Below are positions 1 through 9,583 of a stretch of DNA of 64,000 nt, piece after piece. Numbering within the stretch: position 1 is the stretch's first letter; every line of letters begins with the position of its first letter. This DNA comes from Neoroseomonas soli (GTDB lineage Bacteria; Pseudomonadota; Alphaproteobacteria; Acetobacterales; Acetobacteraceae). A program made the translations under genes and the position numbers. The stretch lies in contig NZ_JAAEDM010000004.1 in assembly GCF_018129065.1 (NCBI RefSeq), forward strand, positions 85,078-149,077, in the 5' to 3' direction. Below the pieces are notes generated by a model that made no database searches, was not told the DNA's origin, and saw only the letters and a list, made by a program, of their open reading frames with translations.

Positions 1-116
1 GGGTGGCCGAAGATGGCCTCTTCCGCGGCCTGCAACGCGAAGCCGAACAGTGCGATGACGAGACAGAGCGCCACGCCCGGTCCGATCCGGGAGGCGGCAC
101 CCGCGATGACATTCAT
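1..116 (-). CDS. YeiH/UPF0324-type membrane protein, N-terminal fragment
   Basis: Only the first 38 codons are inside the window; the gene runs off the left edge. The ATG at 116 follows an AGGGA ribosome binding site by about 10 bases. The visible peptide has a short N-terminus, then a hydrophobic stretch (GVALCLVIALFGFAL), then the AEEAIFGHP segment that fits the first helix of the UPF0324 (YeiH) family of putative anion exporters. The divergent LysR gene supports this, because YeiH genes often sit next to a YeiE-like LysR regulator. The fragment is short, so the family call is moderate. Confidence 0.5.
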   Translation of the reverse strand, partial: MNVIAGAASRIGPGVALCLVIALFGFALQAAEEAIFGH

Positions 117-225
117 GTGGGGTTGTTCCCTGCAACGCCGATCCTGTCCGGCGGAGGGCTTGCAGAGACATCAGGCTCCCGGATAACTCCAATACATTCT
201 TCTCACGGGTGCATGCCCTTCAGTT

Positions 226-1161
226 ATGCCCATCAACCTGCACCTTCTCCGGCTGTTCGATGCCGTGGCGGGCCGCGCCAGCTTCTCCCGCGCCGCCGAG
301 GCCTTGCACATCAGCCAGCCCGCCGTCTCGAAAGGCGTGCGGGAACTGGAGGCCCAGCTTGGCAGCCCCCTGCTGGAGCGAGGGCCGGGCGGCATCCGCC
401 TGACGGAGGCCGGGCGCGTGCTGGCCGGCCATGCCCGAACCATATTCGCCGCGGAGGGCTCGGCCGAGGAGGAGCTGGCGGCTCTCCGCGGTCTCACCCG
501 CGGCGTGCTGCGTATCGGGGCGAGCACGACCGTCGCGACCTACGTCCTTCCGCCTTTGCTCGGGGCCTTTCACCGCTCCCATCCCCAGGTGGAACTCCGG
601 CTGACGAGTGCGAACACCAGGGCCATTGCGGACCTCCTGCTGCGCCGAGAGCTCGACCTGGCGATTGTCGAAGGACCTGTGGGCGATCCGAGCCTTCAGG
701 TGACGCGGTGGCGCGAGGACGCGATGGTTCTGATAGCGGCCCCGGCGCATCGGCTGGCGCTGCGCAAGGGGCCGGTCCCGATCACGGTCCTGGCGGAAGA
801 GATCCTCATCGTCCGCGAACCCGGGTCGGGATCCGGCGAGATCGTCGATACCGCACTCGCAGCGAAGGGCATCGTGCCGCGTCAGCAGCTCGAGGTCGGC
901 AGTACGGAAGCGATCAAGCAGGTGGTCATGGCGGGTGTCGGGGTCGCGCTGATCTCGGCGGATGCGGCGGCGGACCAGATCGCTCTCGGCAAGCTGCGTG
1001 TGGTGCGGCTCCGGGACTTCGTCCTTCGGCGGGACTTCAACCGGCTGAGCGTCGCGGGCCGTCAACTCAGCCCTGCCGCGATGGCATTCCAGGGTCTTCT
1101 CGCGGCACGCCCGCGCGCGAAGGCGCGGGCCGCAGGTCTCCGGAGCGACCCGAAAGGCTAG
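226..1161 (+). CDS. LysR-family transcriptional regulator (YeiE/CysB-like)
   Basis: This is a 311-residue LysR regulator. An N-terminal winged helix-turn-helix (about residues 1-62, with SFSRAAEALHISQPAVSKGV) is followed by a periplasmic-binding-protein-like effector domain from about residue 90. Full length is typical. It is transcribed away from the YeiH-type gene across a 109-base shared promoter region, the usual arrangement for a LysR protein controlling its divergent neighbour, so it probably regulates that gene. The effector is unknown. The TAG stop overlaps the first base of a repeat element that starts at 1161. Confidence 0.88.
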   Translation: MPINLHLLRLFDAVAGRASFSRAAEALHISQPAVSKGVRELEAQLGSPLLERGPGGIRLTEAGRVLAGHARTIFAAEGSAEEELAALRGLTRGVLRIGASTTVATYVLPPLLGAFHRSHPQVELRLTSANTRAIADLLLRRELDLAIVEGPVGDPSLQVTRWREDAMVLIAAPAHRLALRKGPVPITVLAEEILIVREPGSGSGEIVDTALAAKGIVPRQQLEVGSTEAIKQVVMAGVGVALISADAAADQIALGKLRVVRLRDFVLRRDFNRLSVAGRQLSPAAMAFQGLLAARPRAKARAAGLRSDPKG

Positions 1162-1262
1162 AGCGATCTCCGTTCGCCTCGGCGCACGGACACCGCTCCA
1201 GGCCCTTGTTTCTGCAAGCATCTTCGCCCGATCAGGCGATTCCACCTGATCGGGTTCTGCTC
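1161..1262 (+). repeat. Stop-associated palindromic repeat, copy 1 (long form)
   Basis: This intergenic element of about 102 bases closely matches 44979-45084. The left half begins TAGAGCGATCTCCGTTCG, and its TAG is the LysR stop codon. The left half can fold back on CACCGCTC further along. The right half has arms CCGATCAGGCG (1228-1238) and CACCTGATCGG (1243-1253) with a 4-base loop and one mismatch. Position and structure suggest it terminates transcription. A short relative lies at 19717-19758. Confidence 0.8.
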
Positions 1263-1374
1263 CGGTCGAGACGCCGCGCAGTGGGCGCGCAACGGGGTGC
1301 CTGCGCCGCGCCCGCGCCGGGCAGCAGCGCAGGAAGGGGCAGGATCGAGCGTCGCGGCAGCATCGCCGCCTTGC

Positions 1375-2172
<798 letters not shown>

Positions 2173-2186
2173 GATCGACAACTCCC

Positions 2187-2849
2187 TCAGCGATGGGACG
2201 TGCGGCGGACCAGCCAGTCCCCGAAGGACTGCAGGCCCTGCACGAGAAGAATGAGAACGAGGACGACGGTCGCCATCACCTCCGGCATGAAGCGCTGGTA
2301 GCCGAAGCGGATGCCGAGGTCGCCGAGCCCGCCGCCGCCGACCGCGCCCGCCATGGCGGAGAAGCCGACCAGCGAGACGAGCGCGACCGTGGTGGCCGCG
2401 ATCAGGCCGGGCAGCGCCTCCGGCACCAGCACCTTGAGCAGGATCTGCAGCCGCGTGGCGCCCATGGCGCGCGCGGCCTCGATCACGCCCTTGTCCACCT
2501 CGCGCAGCGCATTCTCGAACAGCCGCGCGAGGAAGGCGGTGGCGGCCAGCGCGAGCGGCACGATCGCCGCCCCGGTGCCGATGGAGGTGCCGGCGACGAG
2601 CCGCGTGAAGGGCACGATCGCCACCATCAGGATGATGAAGGGCGTCGAGCGCGTCGCGTTCACCAGCAGCCCGAGCGGGCGGTTCACCCAGGGCGCGGGC
2701 CGCAGCCCGTCCGATCCCGTGGCGTAGAGCAGCAGCGCGATCGGCAGGCCGAGGGCGACCGAGATGGCAGCGCCGGCGCCGACCATCACCGCGGTCTGCC
2801 ACAACGCCTCCAGCAGCAAGTCCTGCATGGTGGGGGTGAGCCAGCTCAT
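2187..2849 (-). CDS. metI: Methionine ABC transporter permease MetI
   Basis: This is a 220-residue inner-membrane permease with about five transmembrane helices. The EAA loop that docks on the ATPase is at about residues 124-135 (EAARAMGATRLQ). NATRSTPFIILMVAIVPFTR is typical of D-methionine permeases. The start overlaps the metN stop by four bases, so the two are translationally coupled. It forms the membrane channel of the MetNIQ importer. Confidence 0.95.
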   Translation of the reverse strand: MSWLTPTMQDLLLEALWQTAVMVGAGAAISVALGLPIALLLYATGSDGLRPAPWVNRPLGLLVNATRSTPFIILMVAIVPFTRLVAGTSIGTGAAIVPLALAATAFLARLFENALREVDKGVIEAARAMGATRLQILLKVLVPEALPGLIAATTVALVSLVGFSAMAGAVGGGGLGDLGIRFGYQRFMPEVMATVVLVLILLVQGLQSFGDWLVRRTSHR

Positions 2850-3904
2850 TCCGAGACCTCCGCGACGTCCAGGCCAAGGCCGCGCATCCAGGCGAAGGCC
2901 GCCGCGACGCGCGCTTCCGGCCCATAGGCGGCGAGCGCCATGACGCCGAAGGGCTCGCCGGCGATCTCGTCCACCCGGCCGGAGACGATGTTGATGTCGA
3001 TGCCGAAGTCGCGGCTCGCCTCGCTGACCACGGCGCGGGTGCTGTGCGGGCCGGTGAAGACGACCTGCACGACCTGGCGCACCTGGCCCTCGGCCGGCCG
3101 CGGCAGGCGCGCAAGCGTGCCCTGCGGCACGGCGTGGCCGATCACCTCGGCGACGAAGCGGCGCGTGGTGGGATGGGCTGGCCTGGTGAAGACGTCGAAG
3201 ACCCGGCCTTGCTCGATAACGCGTCCGGCTTCCATCACCGCGACGCGATCGCAGACGGCCTTCACGACGCCCATCTCGTGCGTGATGAGCAGCACGGTCA
3301 GGTCGAGCCGTTCGCGCAGTTCCCGCAGCAGGGCGAGGATCTCCTGCGTCGTCTCGGGGTCGAGCGCGCTGGTCGCCTCGTCGCAGAGCAGGATGCGCGG
3401 CCGCGAGGCCAGCGCGCGGGCAATGCCGACGCGCTGCTTCTGCCCGCCGGACAACTGGGCCGGATAGGAATCGCGCTTCGCCTCCAGCCCCACCAGAGGG
3501 AGGATCTCGGCGACGCGCGCGGCGCGTTCGGCCCGCGGCACGCCCGCGATCTCGAGCGGGAAGGCGATGTTCTCCGCGACGGTGCGGCGCGTATGCAGGT
3601 TGAAGTGCTGGAACACCATGCCGATGCCGCGCCGCGCGGAACGCAGCGCCGGCTCGTCCATCGCGAGGAGGTCGGCGCCGAGCACCTCGACCTGGCCGGC
3701 ATCGGGGCGTTCGAGCAGGTTCACGCTGCGGATCAGGGTGGACTTGCCGGCGCCGGAGCGGCCGACGATGCCGAACACCTCGCCCTGCTTCACCTCGAGC
3801 GAGACGTCGTCGAGCGCCACTGTCCCGCCCGCGGCGAAACGCTTCCTGAGTCCGATGAGCCGGATCGCGGTCGCGCGATCCGCCGGGGCGGTTTCGTCAT
3901 GCAT
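2846..3904 (-). CDS. metN: Methionine ABC transporter ATP-binding protein MetN
   Basis: This ATPase powers methionine import. It shows Walker A GRSGAGKST, Q-loop FQHFNL, signature LSGGQKQR, Walker B ILLCDEATSALD and a C-terminal NIL domain (last ~80 residues) of the kind that senses cytoplasmic methionine and inhibits transport. The chosen ATG at 3904 gives 352 residues, close to the usual 345. In-frame ATGs at 3967 and 4009 would add 21 or 35 residues of uncharacteristic sequence. None of the three has a clear Shine-Dalgarno, so the start is unsure. It is the first gene of metNIQ. Confidence 0.92.
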   Translation of the reverse strand: MHDETAPADRATAIRLIGLRKRFAAGGTVALDDVSLEVKQGEVFGIVGRSGAGKSTLIRSVNLLERPDAGQVEVLGADLLAMDEPALRSARRGIGMVFQHFNLHTRRTVAENIAFPLEIAGVPRAERAARVAEILPLVGLEAKRDSYPAQLSGGQKQRVGIARALASRPRILLCDEATSALDPETTQEILALLRELRERLDLTVLLITHEMGVVKAVCDRVAVMEAGRVIEQGRVFDVFTRPAHPTTRRFVAEVIGHAVPQGTLARLPRPAEGQVRQVVQVVFTGPHSTRAVVSEASRDFGIDINIVSGRVDEIAGEPFGVMALAAYGPEARVAAAFAWMRGLGLDVAEVSE

Positions 3905-4460
3905 GATGCGGGTGATATGCGCGCGCGGATGCGAAGCGTGTAGCCGTTCGGCTTGCAGGTCAGCCATCAGCGCGGACGGCCCCGGCAAGCGCGTGGGTTG
4001 CATATTCATAATGATGTTTCGTCAAATAATGGAGAGCCGCATCGGCCCGCTGTGCCGAGGGTCCGGCGTGGCGGGGCGGGAGCGACGGGGTCGCGAAGCG
4101 TCAGTCGCGCCAACAGCGGGCGCACATCGCCGCCGGCATTCGGGCACGTGAATATCCGGGAATGGGCCATGGCGCCCCGCCGATCTCCGGCCGCGACTTC
4201 ATGCGTACTCTCTCTTCTTTCGAGGGCATGTCTTCGCCCGCGGCAGAGATGGCGGCCTGCGCGCCACCCGTCAATAAAGCACCAGAAGAAAATGTAATAT
4301 TGCCGGATCACACCATCGCGGAGGCCATTTTCCTCCGGCCATGTCCGGGCCGGCACGGTTCGTCCTCCGGCGATTGCCCGCCGACCAGCCTCGCGGCCAT
4401 CCGATGACAGGTGGCCGGTCTGGCGCCACCATGTGCGGCCTCCCCCGGTGAACGAGACGC
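3905..4460. other. Intergenic region between metN and the bisC-like gene
   Basis: No convincing gene is seen in these 556 bases. Two AT-richer patches stand out in very GC-rich surroundings. The first, about 4000-4030, contains TTGACG (minus strand, 4025-4020) and TATGCA (4004-3999) separated by 15 bases, a possible metN promoter. The second, about 4268-4335, lies upstream of the plus-strand molybdoenzyme and could hold its promoter. No SAM-type riboswitch motif was recognised ahead of metN. Confidence 0.4.
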
Positions 4461-6767
4461 ATGGACCAGACACCGACCGACACGCCCCCGCGACCCCATT
4501 CCTCTCATTGGGGCGTGTTCAGCGCCGGCTGGCAGGGCGGTGAACTCGTCGTCACCCCACATCCGGGCGACCCCGATCCTTCCGCCATCCTCGGCAACTT
4601 TCCGGGCGCGCTGCGCCATCGGGCGCGGATCGCGCGGCCGGTGGTCCGTCGCGGTTGGCTCGAGAACGGTCCCGGCCCGAGCGACCGTCGCGGGCGGGAC
4701 GAGTTCGTGCCCGTCTCCTGGGAGAAGGCGCTCGATCTCGTCGCCGCGGAACTGGCGCGCGTGCGTGGGAAGTTCGGCGCAGAGGGGATCTTCGGCGGCT
4801 CCTACGGTTGGTCCAGCGCCGGGCGATTCCATCACGCGCAGAGCCAGGTGCACCGCTTCCTGAACAAGGCTGTCGGCGGCTACGTGCGCTCGGTGAACAG
4901 CTACAGCGCCGGCGCCTCGAACGTGGTCATTCCCCACATCCTCGGCCCCTTCGAGGCGATCGCGCGCCACTGCATCACCTGGGAACAGATCGCGGCGCAG
5001 ACCGAGGTGGTGCTCGCCTTCGGCGGCATGGCGATCAGGAACAGCGCCGTCGCCGGCGGCGGCGTCAGCCGCCATGTCGAGCGCGGCGCCATGGCCGCGG
5101 CCCACGCCCGCGGCGCCCGCTTCGTCCTGTTCAGCCCCCTGCGCGACGACCTCCCCGAGGAAGCCGGCGCGGAATGGGTGCCGCTGGTCCCCGGCACGGA
5201 CACTGCGCTGATGCTCGGCCTGGCGCACACACTGGCGACGGAAGGGCTGCACGACCGTGCCTTCCTCGACCGCTACTGCGTCGGCTACCCGGAATTCGAG
5301 GCCTATCTGCTCGGCCGCAGCGACGGCGTGCCGAAGTCGGCGTCCTGGGCCAGCGCGATCTGCGGCGTGCCGGCGGAGCGCATCGCCACCCTGGCGCGGG
5401 AGGTCGCGGGCAGGCGCTGCCTGGTCAGCATGGCGCATGCCCTGCAGCGCGCCGAGCACGGCGAGCAGCCGGTATGGATGGGCGCGGTGCTGACCGCGAT
5501 GCTGGGCCAGTACGGCCTGCCCGGGGGCGGCTTCGGCTATGCACTCGGCACGCTGGGGCATTACGGGCGGCGGCGTGTCGCGGTGCCCATCGGCGGCCTG
5601 CCGCAGGGCGAGAACGGCGTCAGCGCCTTCATCCCCGTCGCGCGCATCTCCGACATGCTGCTGAACCCCGGCGCGCCATTCGACTACAACGGCCAGCGCC
5701 TGACCTACCCGGATATCCGCCTGGTCTACTGGGCCGGCGGCAATCCCTTCCACCACCACCAGGACATCAACCGCCTGCGCGAGGCCTTCGCCCGCATTGA
5801 CACGCTGGTGGTGCACGAGACGGCCTGGACCGCCACCGCGCGCCACGCCGACATCGTCCTGCCCTGCACCATGACGCTGGAGCGGGAGGACATCGCCGGC
5901 TCCACCTCCGACCCGCTGCTGGTCGCCATGCACCGCATCGCCGAACCCCATGGCGAGGCGCGGGACGACTACGCGATCTTCGCCGGCATCGCCGACCGGC
6001 TTGGTCGCAAGGCCGAATTCACCGAGGGGCGCGATGCGCAGGCCTGGCTGCGCCACCTCTATGCGCGCACGGCGGAAGGGCTTGCTGCGCGCGGCATCAA
6101 CACGCCCGATTTCGACACCTTCTGGGAGGCCGGCGAACTCGAACTGCCGGTGGAGGAGGATACCGGCGGCATCCTCGGCGCCTTCCGCTGCGATCCCGTC
6201 GCGAACCCGCTGCCGACGCCGAGCGGGCGGATCGAGATCGCTTCCGCCACCATCGCCGGCTTCGGATATGCCGACTGCCCCGGCCATCCCGCCTGGCTCA
6301 CGCAGGGCGACGTGCCGGATGCGGCGCATCCGCTCTGGATCGTGGCGAACCAGCCGGCGACGCGGCTGCACAGCCAATTGGACTTCGGCACCCACAGCGC
6401 CGCGCAGAAGCGCCGCGACCGCGAGGTGATGCGCATCCACCCGGCCGATGCCGCGGCGCGCGACATCGCCGAGGGCGACATCGTGCGGCTGTTCAACGGG
6501 CGCGGCGCCTGCCTCGCGGCGGCGGCGATCAGCAAGGCCTTGCGGCCGGGCGTGGTGCAGCTCTCGACCGGCGCCTGGTACGACCCGGAGGATCCACAGG
6601 CGGACCGGCCGCTCTGCGTGCACGGCAACCCGAACGTGCTGACGCGGGATGTCGGCACCTCGCGCCTGGCCCAGGGCACCACGGGCCAGCTCACGGCGGT
6701 GCAGGTGGAACGCTTCGACGGGGAACTGCCGCCGGTCCGCGCCTGGGATCCGCCGGCAGGCGCCTGA
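4461..6767 (+). CDS. BisC-like molybdopterin oxidoreductase (S- or N-oxide reductase)
   Basis: This 768-residue member of the DMSO reductase family holds molybdenum through a bis-guanylate pterin. The likely Mo ligand is Ser149 in NSYSAGASNVVIPHI, which places it in the serine-ligand group with biotin sulfoxide, DMSO and TMAO reductases. There is no N-terminal 4Fe-4S cysteine motif, as expected for that group. There is also no twin-arginine signal, which favours a cytoplasmic BisC-like enzyme acting on biotin or methionine sulfoxide. The C-terminal pterin-binding domain (NQPATRLHSQLDFG, LSTGAWYDP) is intact. It stands alone, and a hairpin follows the stop. Substrate is inferred only. Confidence 0.82.
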   Translation: MDQTPTDTPPRPHSSHWGVFSAGWQGGELVVTPHPGDPDPSAILGNFPGALRHRARIARPVVRRGWLENGPGPSDRRGRDEFVPVSWEKALDLVAAELARVRGKFGAEGIFGGSYGWSSAGRFHHAQSQVHRFLNKAVGGYVRSVNSYSAGASNVVIPHILGPFEAIARHCITWEQIAAQTEVVLAFGGMAIRNSAVAGGGVSRHVERGAMAAAHARGARFVLFSPLRDDLPEEAGAEWVPLVPGTDTALMLGLAHTLATEGLHDRAFLDRYCVGYPEFEAYLLGRSDGVPKSASWASAICGVPAERIATLAREVAGRRCLVSMAHALQRAEHGEQPVWMGAVLTAMLGQYGLPGGGFGYALGTLGHYGRRRVAVPIGGLPQGENGVSAFIPVARISDMLLNPGAPFDYNGQRLTYPDIRLVYWAGGNPFHHHQDINRLREAFARIDTLVVHETAWTATARHADIVLPCTMTLEREDIAGSTSDPLLVAMHRIAEPHGEARDDYAIFAGIADRLGRKAEFTEGRDAQAWLRHLYARTAEGLAARGINTPDFDTFWEAGELELPVEEDTGGILGAFRCDPVANPLPTPSGRIEIASATIAGFGYADCPGHPAWLTQGDVPDAAHPLWIVANQPATRLHSQLDFGTHSAAQKRRDREVMRIHPADAAARDIAEGDIVRLFNGRGACLAAAAISKALRPGVVQLSTGAWYDPEDPQADRPLCVHGNPNVLTRDVGTSRLAQGTTGQLTAVQVERFDGELPPVRAWDPPAGA

Positions 6768-6768
6768 C

Positions 6769-6797
6769 ACCAGCGGTCCATATCATTGACCGCTGGT
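6769..6797. terminator. Perfect 10-bp hairpin after the bisC-like gene
   Basis: ACCAGCGGTC (6769-6778) and GACCGCTGGT (6788-6797) form a perfect 10-bp stem with a 9-base loop, beginning two bases after the stop codon. A short T run (TTTT) follows a few bases downstream. It can serve as a terminator between the two convergent genes. It could instead be a member of a dispersed repeat. Confidence 0.55.
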
Positions 6798-6947
6798 ATC
6801 CGTTTTCGCGCCCTCAAACGCCGGGCGCCGCGCATCCGCTCGGCTTCGCCGGGCTCCCGGCGGGCCGCATTCGCGGCCTCGGCCTGGGTCGCAGGTCAGG
6901 AACCGGGGCCATTGGCATGGCACCCGGTCAGGCGCCGCCGGCCGGTC

Positions 6948-7931
6948 TCAGCCTGCGGTGATGTTCGCGGTGCGGGCGATCTGGCGCCAGTTCTCCGTCT
7001 CGCGTGCCACGCGGTCGGCGAGCTGCTGGCCGGTGCTGGGCGCGACCAGCGCGCCGGCGGTGAAGGCGCGGTCGCGGATGGCCTGGTCGGCCAGCACCTC
7101 GCGCAGCTTCTCCGATAGCATCGCCACGATCGGCGCCGGCACGCCGCGCGGCGCGAAGGCGGCGAACCAGACGTTCAGGTTGAGGTCCGGCATCCCCTGC
7201 TCGGCCGCCGAGGGAACGTCCGGCAGGCCCGGATGCCGCTCGTTCGAGCTCACGCAGAGCGCGCGCAGCTTGCCGTCGCGCACCAGCGGCGTCAGCGGCG
7301 GCGGGGAATTCATGTAGAACTGGATGCGCCCGGCGATCAGGTCGCGGATGGTCTCGCCCGTGCCGCGATACGGCACGTGCAGCAGGTCCATGCCCGCGCG
7401 GTGCTTGAGGTATTCCGTCCCCATGTGGTGCATCGAGCCGTTGCCTGCCGAGGCGTAGTTCATCTCTCCCGGCCGCTGCTTGGCCAGCGCGATGAACTCC
7501 TGCAGCGTGTTCGCCGGCACGGTGGGGTGCGTGACGAAGAGCTGCGGCGTGTCGGTGATCTGCCCGATTGCCTGGAAGTCGCGCGTCGGCACGATGTCGC
7601 CGATGCCGCCGATCGCCGGGCGCGCGGTCATCGTCGCGCAGTAGCCGCAGAGCAGCGTGGTGCCGTCCGCCGGCGCGCGCAGCACGGATTGCAGGCCGAC
7701 CACATCGTTCCCGCCCGGCCGGTTCTCCACCACCATGGTGGCGCCGAGCGCGCGGCCTAAGGAATCCGCCACCAGGCGGGCGCTGAAATCCGTGCCGCCG
7801 CCGGCCGGCGACGGCACGACGAGGGTGATGGTCTTGCCGGCAAGGCTGCCCTGCGCGCGGAGCAGTCCGGGCGCGGCAAGCGTCGCCAGCCCGGCGCCGA
7901 GCAGGGCGCGGCGCGGTGCGGTGATCGTCAT
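6948..7931 (-). CDS. Tripartite tricarboxylate transporter binding protein (TctC/Bug family)
   Basis: This 327-residue periplasmic receptor has a signal peptide (RRALLGAGLATLAAPGLLRAQ) and the Bug-fold landmarks: IVVENRPGG-like VVENRPGGND, the NYASAGNGSMHH loop, LLHVPYRGTGETIRDLIAGRI and the ALCVSSNERHPGLPDVPS segment. The ATG at 7931 is preceded by GGAGGAA. No TctA or TctB membrane subunits are in the window, so it is an orphan receptor, common in this bacterial group. It is the last gene of an operon with a CMD-like protein and an SDR, so it may bind or sense their substrate. Confidence 0.9.
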   Translation of the reverse strand: MTITAPRRALLGAGLATLAAPGLLRAQGSLAGKTITLVVPSPAGGGTDFSARLVADSLGRALGATMVVENRPGGNDVVGLQSVLRAPADGTTLLCGYCATMTARPAIGGIGDIVPTRDFQAIGQITDTPQLFVTHPTVPANTLQEFIALAKQRPGEMNYASAGNGSMHHMGTEYLKHRAGMDLLHVPYRGTGETIRDLIAGRIQFYMNSPPPLTPLVRDGKLRALCVSSNERHPGLPDVPSAAEQGMPDLNLNVWFAAFAPRGVPAPIVAMLSEKLREVLADQAIRDRAFTAGALVAPSTGQQLADRVARETENWRQIARTANITAG

Positions 7932-7953
7932 TCTGGGTTCCTCCCGGTGGTCG

Positions 7954-8508
7954 TCAGGTCGCTTCGGGGAAGGGCGGCGGCGTCGGCACCGGCACCTGCC
8001 CGACATTCAGGATGAAGGAGAGCAGCGTGTAGTAGCCGAGCACGCCGAGCAGCTCGACGAGCCGCGGCTCGCCCAGCGCGTCCCGCCCTTCGGCGAATTC
8101 CGCGTCATCGAGCCGCCCACGCTCGAGCACCGTGCGCGACAGCCGCCAGACGAGCTGCTGCGTCGCGTCGGCGAAACGCGGATCCTCGCCCTGGCGCAGA
8201 CGCTCGAGTGCATCGGCGTCGACGCCCGCCTTCACCGCGATCGGATGGTGCGCGTACCATTCGAACTGCGCCGACCAGCGGCGGGAGACGGTGAGGATCG
8301 CGATCTCGCGCAGCGCATCGTCGAGCAGGCCGGAGAAGCGCAGCGTCGCGCCCAGCCGCTGCGCCGCATCCGCAAAGGCCGGCGCGCGCAGCAGCACGGT
8401 GAAGGGTCCCTGGACGCCGCCGCGCGGGCCGGATGCGATGGCGTCGAACACCGCGCGCTGCGCCTCGTCCAGCGCCTCGCGCGCGAGGGGAGGGAAGCGC
8501 CCGCTCAT
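7954..8508 (-). CDS. Carboxymuconolactone decarboxylase-like protein
   Basis: This 184-residue protein fits the CMD/AhpD-like fold: GPFTVLLRAPAFADAAQRLG, the LREIAILTVSRRWSAQFEWYAHH helix and the following AGVDADALERLR segment. It has no cysteine pair, so it is not an AhpD-type peroxidase. The histidines at FEWYAHH fit the catalytic helix of CMD-like lactonases and decarboxylases. The start shares ATGA with the stop of the upstream SDR, so the two are translationally coupled. Probably a catabolic step; the substrate is unknown. Confidence 0.82.
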   Translation of the reverse strand: MSGRFPPLAREALDEAQRAVFDAIASGPRGGVQGPFTVLLRAPAFADAAQRLGATLRFSGLLDDALREIAILTVSRRWSAQFEWYAHHPIAVKAGVDADALERLRQGEDPRFADATQQLVWRLSRTVLERGRLDDAEFAEGRDALGEPRLVELLGVLGYYTLLSFILNVGQVPVPTPPPFPEAT

Positions 8509-9320
8509 GCCGCGCCAGCCCCGGGCATCATCGCGCTCATGCCGCCATCGACGATGATCTCGGTGCCGGTGATGTAGCGCGCCTCGTCGGAAGCGAGGAA
8601 CAGCACCGCATGCGCGACGTCCCAGCCGGTGCCCATCTTGCCGGTGGGCACCTGCGCGTCGCGCTTCGCGATCAGCGTCGCCGCGTCGTTCGCGCCGAGC
8701 TGGCGCAGCAGGCGGTTCTCCACCAGCGGCGTGTTCATCAGCCCGGGAACCACGACGTTGCAGCGCACGCCCTTGCGCGCCTGCTCCATCGCGACGGATT
8801 TCGACAGCCCGATCACGCCCATCTTCGAGGCGGAATAGGCGATGTGCGGGCGGTCGCCGCTCATGCGCAGCGCGGCGATGGAGGCGATGTTGACGATCGC
8901 CGAGGTCTCCTGCTGCCGCAGATGGGGCAGGGCATGCTTGCAGCCGAGGAAGACGCTGCGCAGGTTGATGTCGAACTGGCGGTCCCACACCTCCTCGCTC
9001 ATCGACTCTGCGCTGCCCGGCGCGGAACCGCCGACATTGTTCACCATGATGTCGAGGCGGCCGAATTCGGCGACCGCGGCCTCGATGGCGGCCTTCACAT
9101 CGTCGCTGCGCGTCACGTCGGCGGTGTGCGCGACCGCGCGCCCGCCTTCGGAGGCTATGATCCCGACCGTCTCCGCGACGGCGTCCGGATTGTTGTCGAT
9201 GCAGAAGACGGCGGCACCCTGCCGGGCAAAGAGGACGGCGGCCGCCTTCCCGTTGCCCCAGCCGGGACCGACCGAACCGGCGCCGGTGACGATGGCTGCC
9301 TTGCCTGTGAGATCGAGCAC
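8505..9320 (-). CDS. Short-chain dehydrogenase/reductase
   Basis: This 271-residue classical SDR has the cofactor loop TGAGSVGPGWGNG, NNVGG, the catalytic Ser in NIASIAALR and Tyr-Lys in YSASK, and the C-terminal IVDGGMSAMM. The start chosen is GTG at 9320, after GGGGGAAGC. An upstream in-frame ATG at 9491 would add 57 residues that do not fit the family. First gene of the SDR-CMD-TctC operon. The GxGxxG loop is unusually long, as in some SDRs acting on cyclic alcohols. Substrate unknown. Confidence 0.87.
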   Translation of the reverse strand: MLDLTGKAAIVTGAGSVGPGWGNGKAAAVLFARQGAAVFCIDNNPDAVAETVGIIASEGGRAVAHTADVTRSDDVKAAIEAAVAEFGRLDIMVNNVGGSAPGSAESMSEEVWDRQFDINLRSVFLGCKHALPHLRQQETSAIVNIASIAALRMSGDRPHIAYSASKMGVIGLSKSVAMEQARKGVRCNVVVPGLMNTPLVENRLLRQLGANDAATLIAKRDAQVPTGKMGTGWDVAHAVLFLASDEARYITGTEIIVDGGMSAMMPGAGAA

Positions 9321-9583
9321 GCTTCCCCCGACGAAATCAGTGTCGGGCACTCCGTAACGTCGGGGCGGCGCAGTGGCAACCGAGGCCCGGGGTGCCGCCC
9401 GTGCGTTCCGAATGCGCGGCACGCCGACGCGGCGCGGAGCACGCCGGGGCCTACCGCCTCCGCCGATCCGGCCAGGGGCGGGGATCGGCACGAAGGGGTC
9501 GTTGCCCGGCGCGCCGCCGCGGCAGGGTGTCGCCAGGCTCCCCTGGCAAGGCCTGATCCAGGCAGCCTGACCTGGGCGGGCAG

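Noticed and set aside
3905..4030. SAM-type riboswitch ahead of metN
   Set aside because: The conserved SAM-II and SAM-I core motifs are absent in the leader as read on the minus strand; only a possible promoter was seen.
4006..4473. Minus-strand frame between metN and the molybdoenzyme
   Set aside because: No ribosome site, no recognisable motif, and it covers the presumed promoters of both neighbours.
4308..6770. Long open frame on the minus strand (about 820 codons) opposite the BisC-like gene
   Set aside because: It is a GC-rich shadow of a gene with clear DMSO reductase motifs; the minus-strand frame has no family motifs and no ribosome site.
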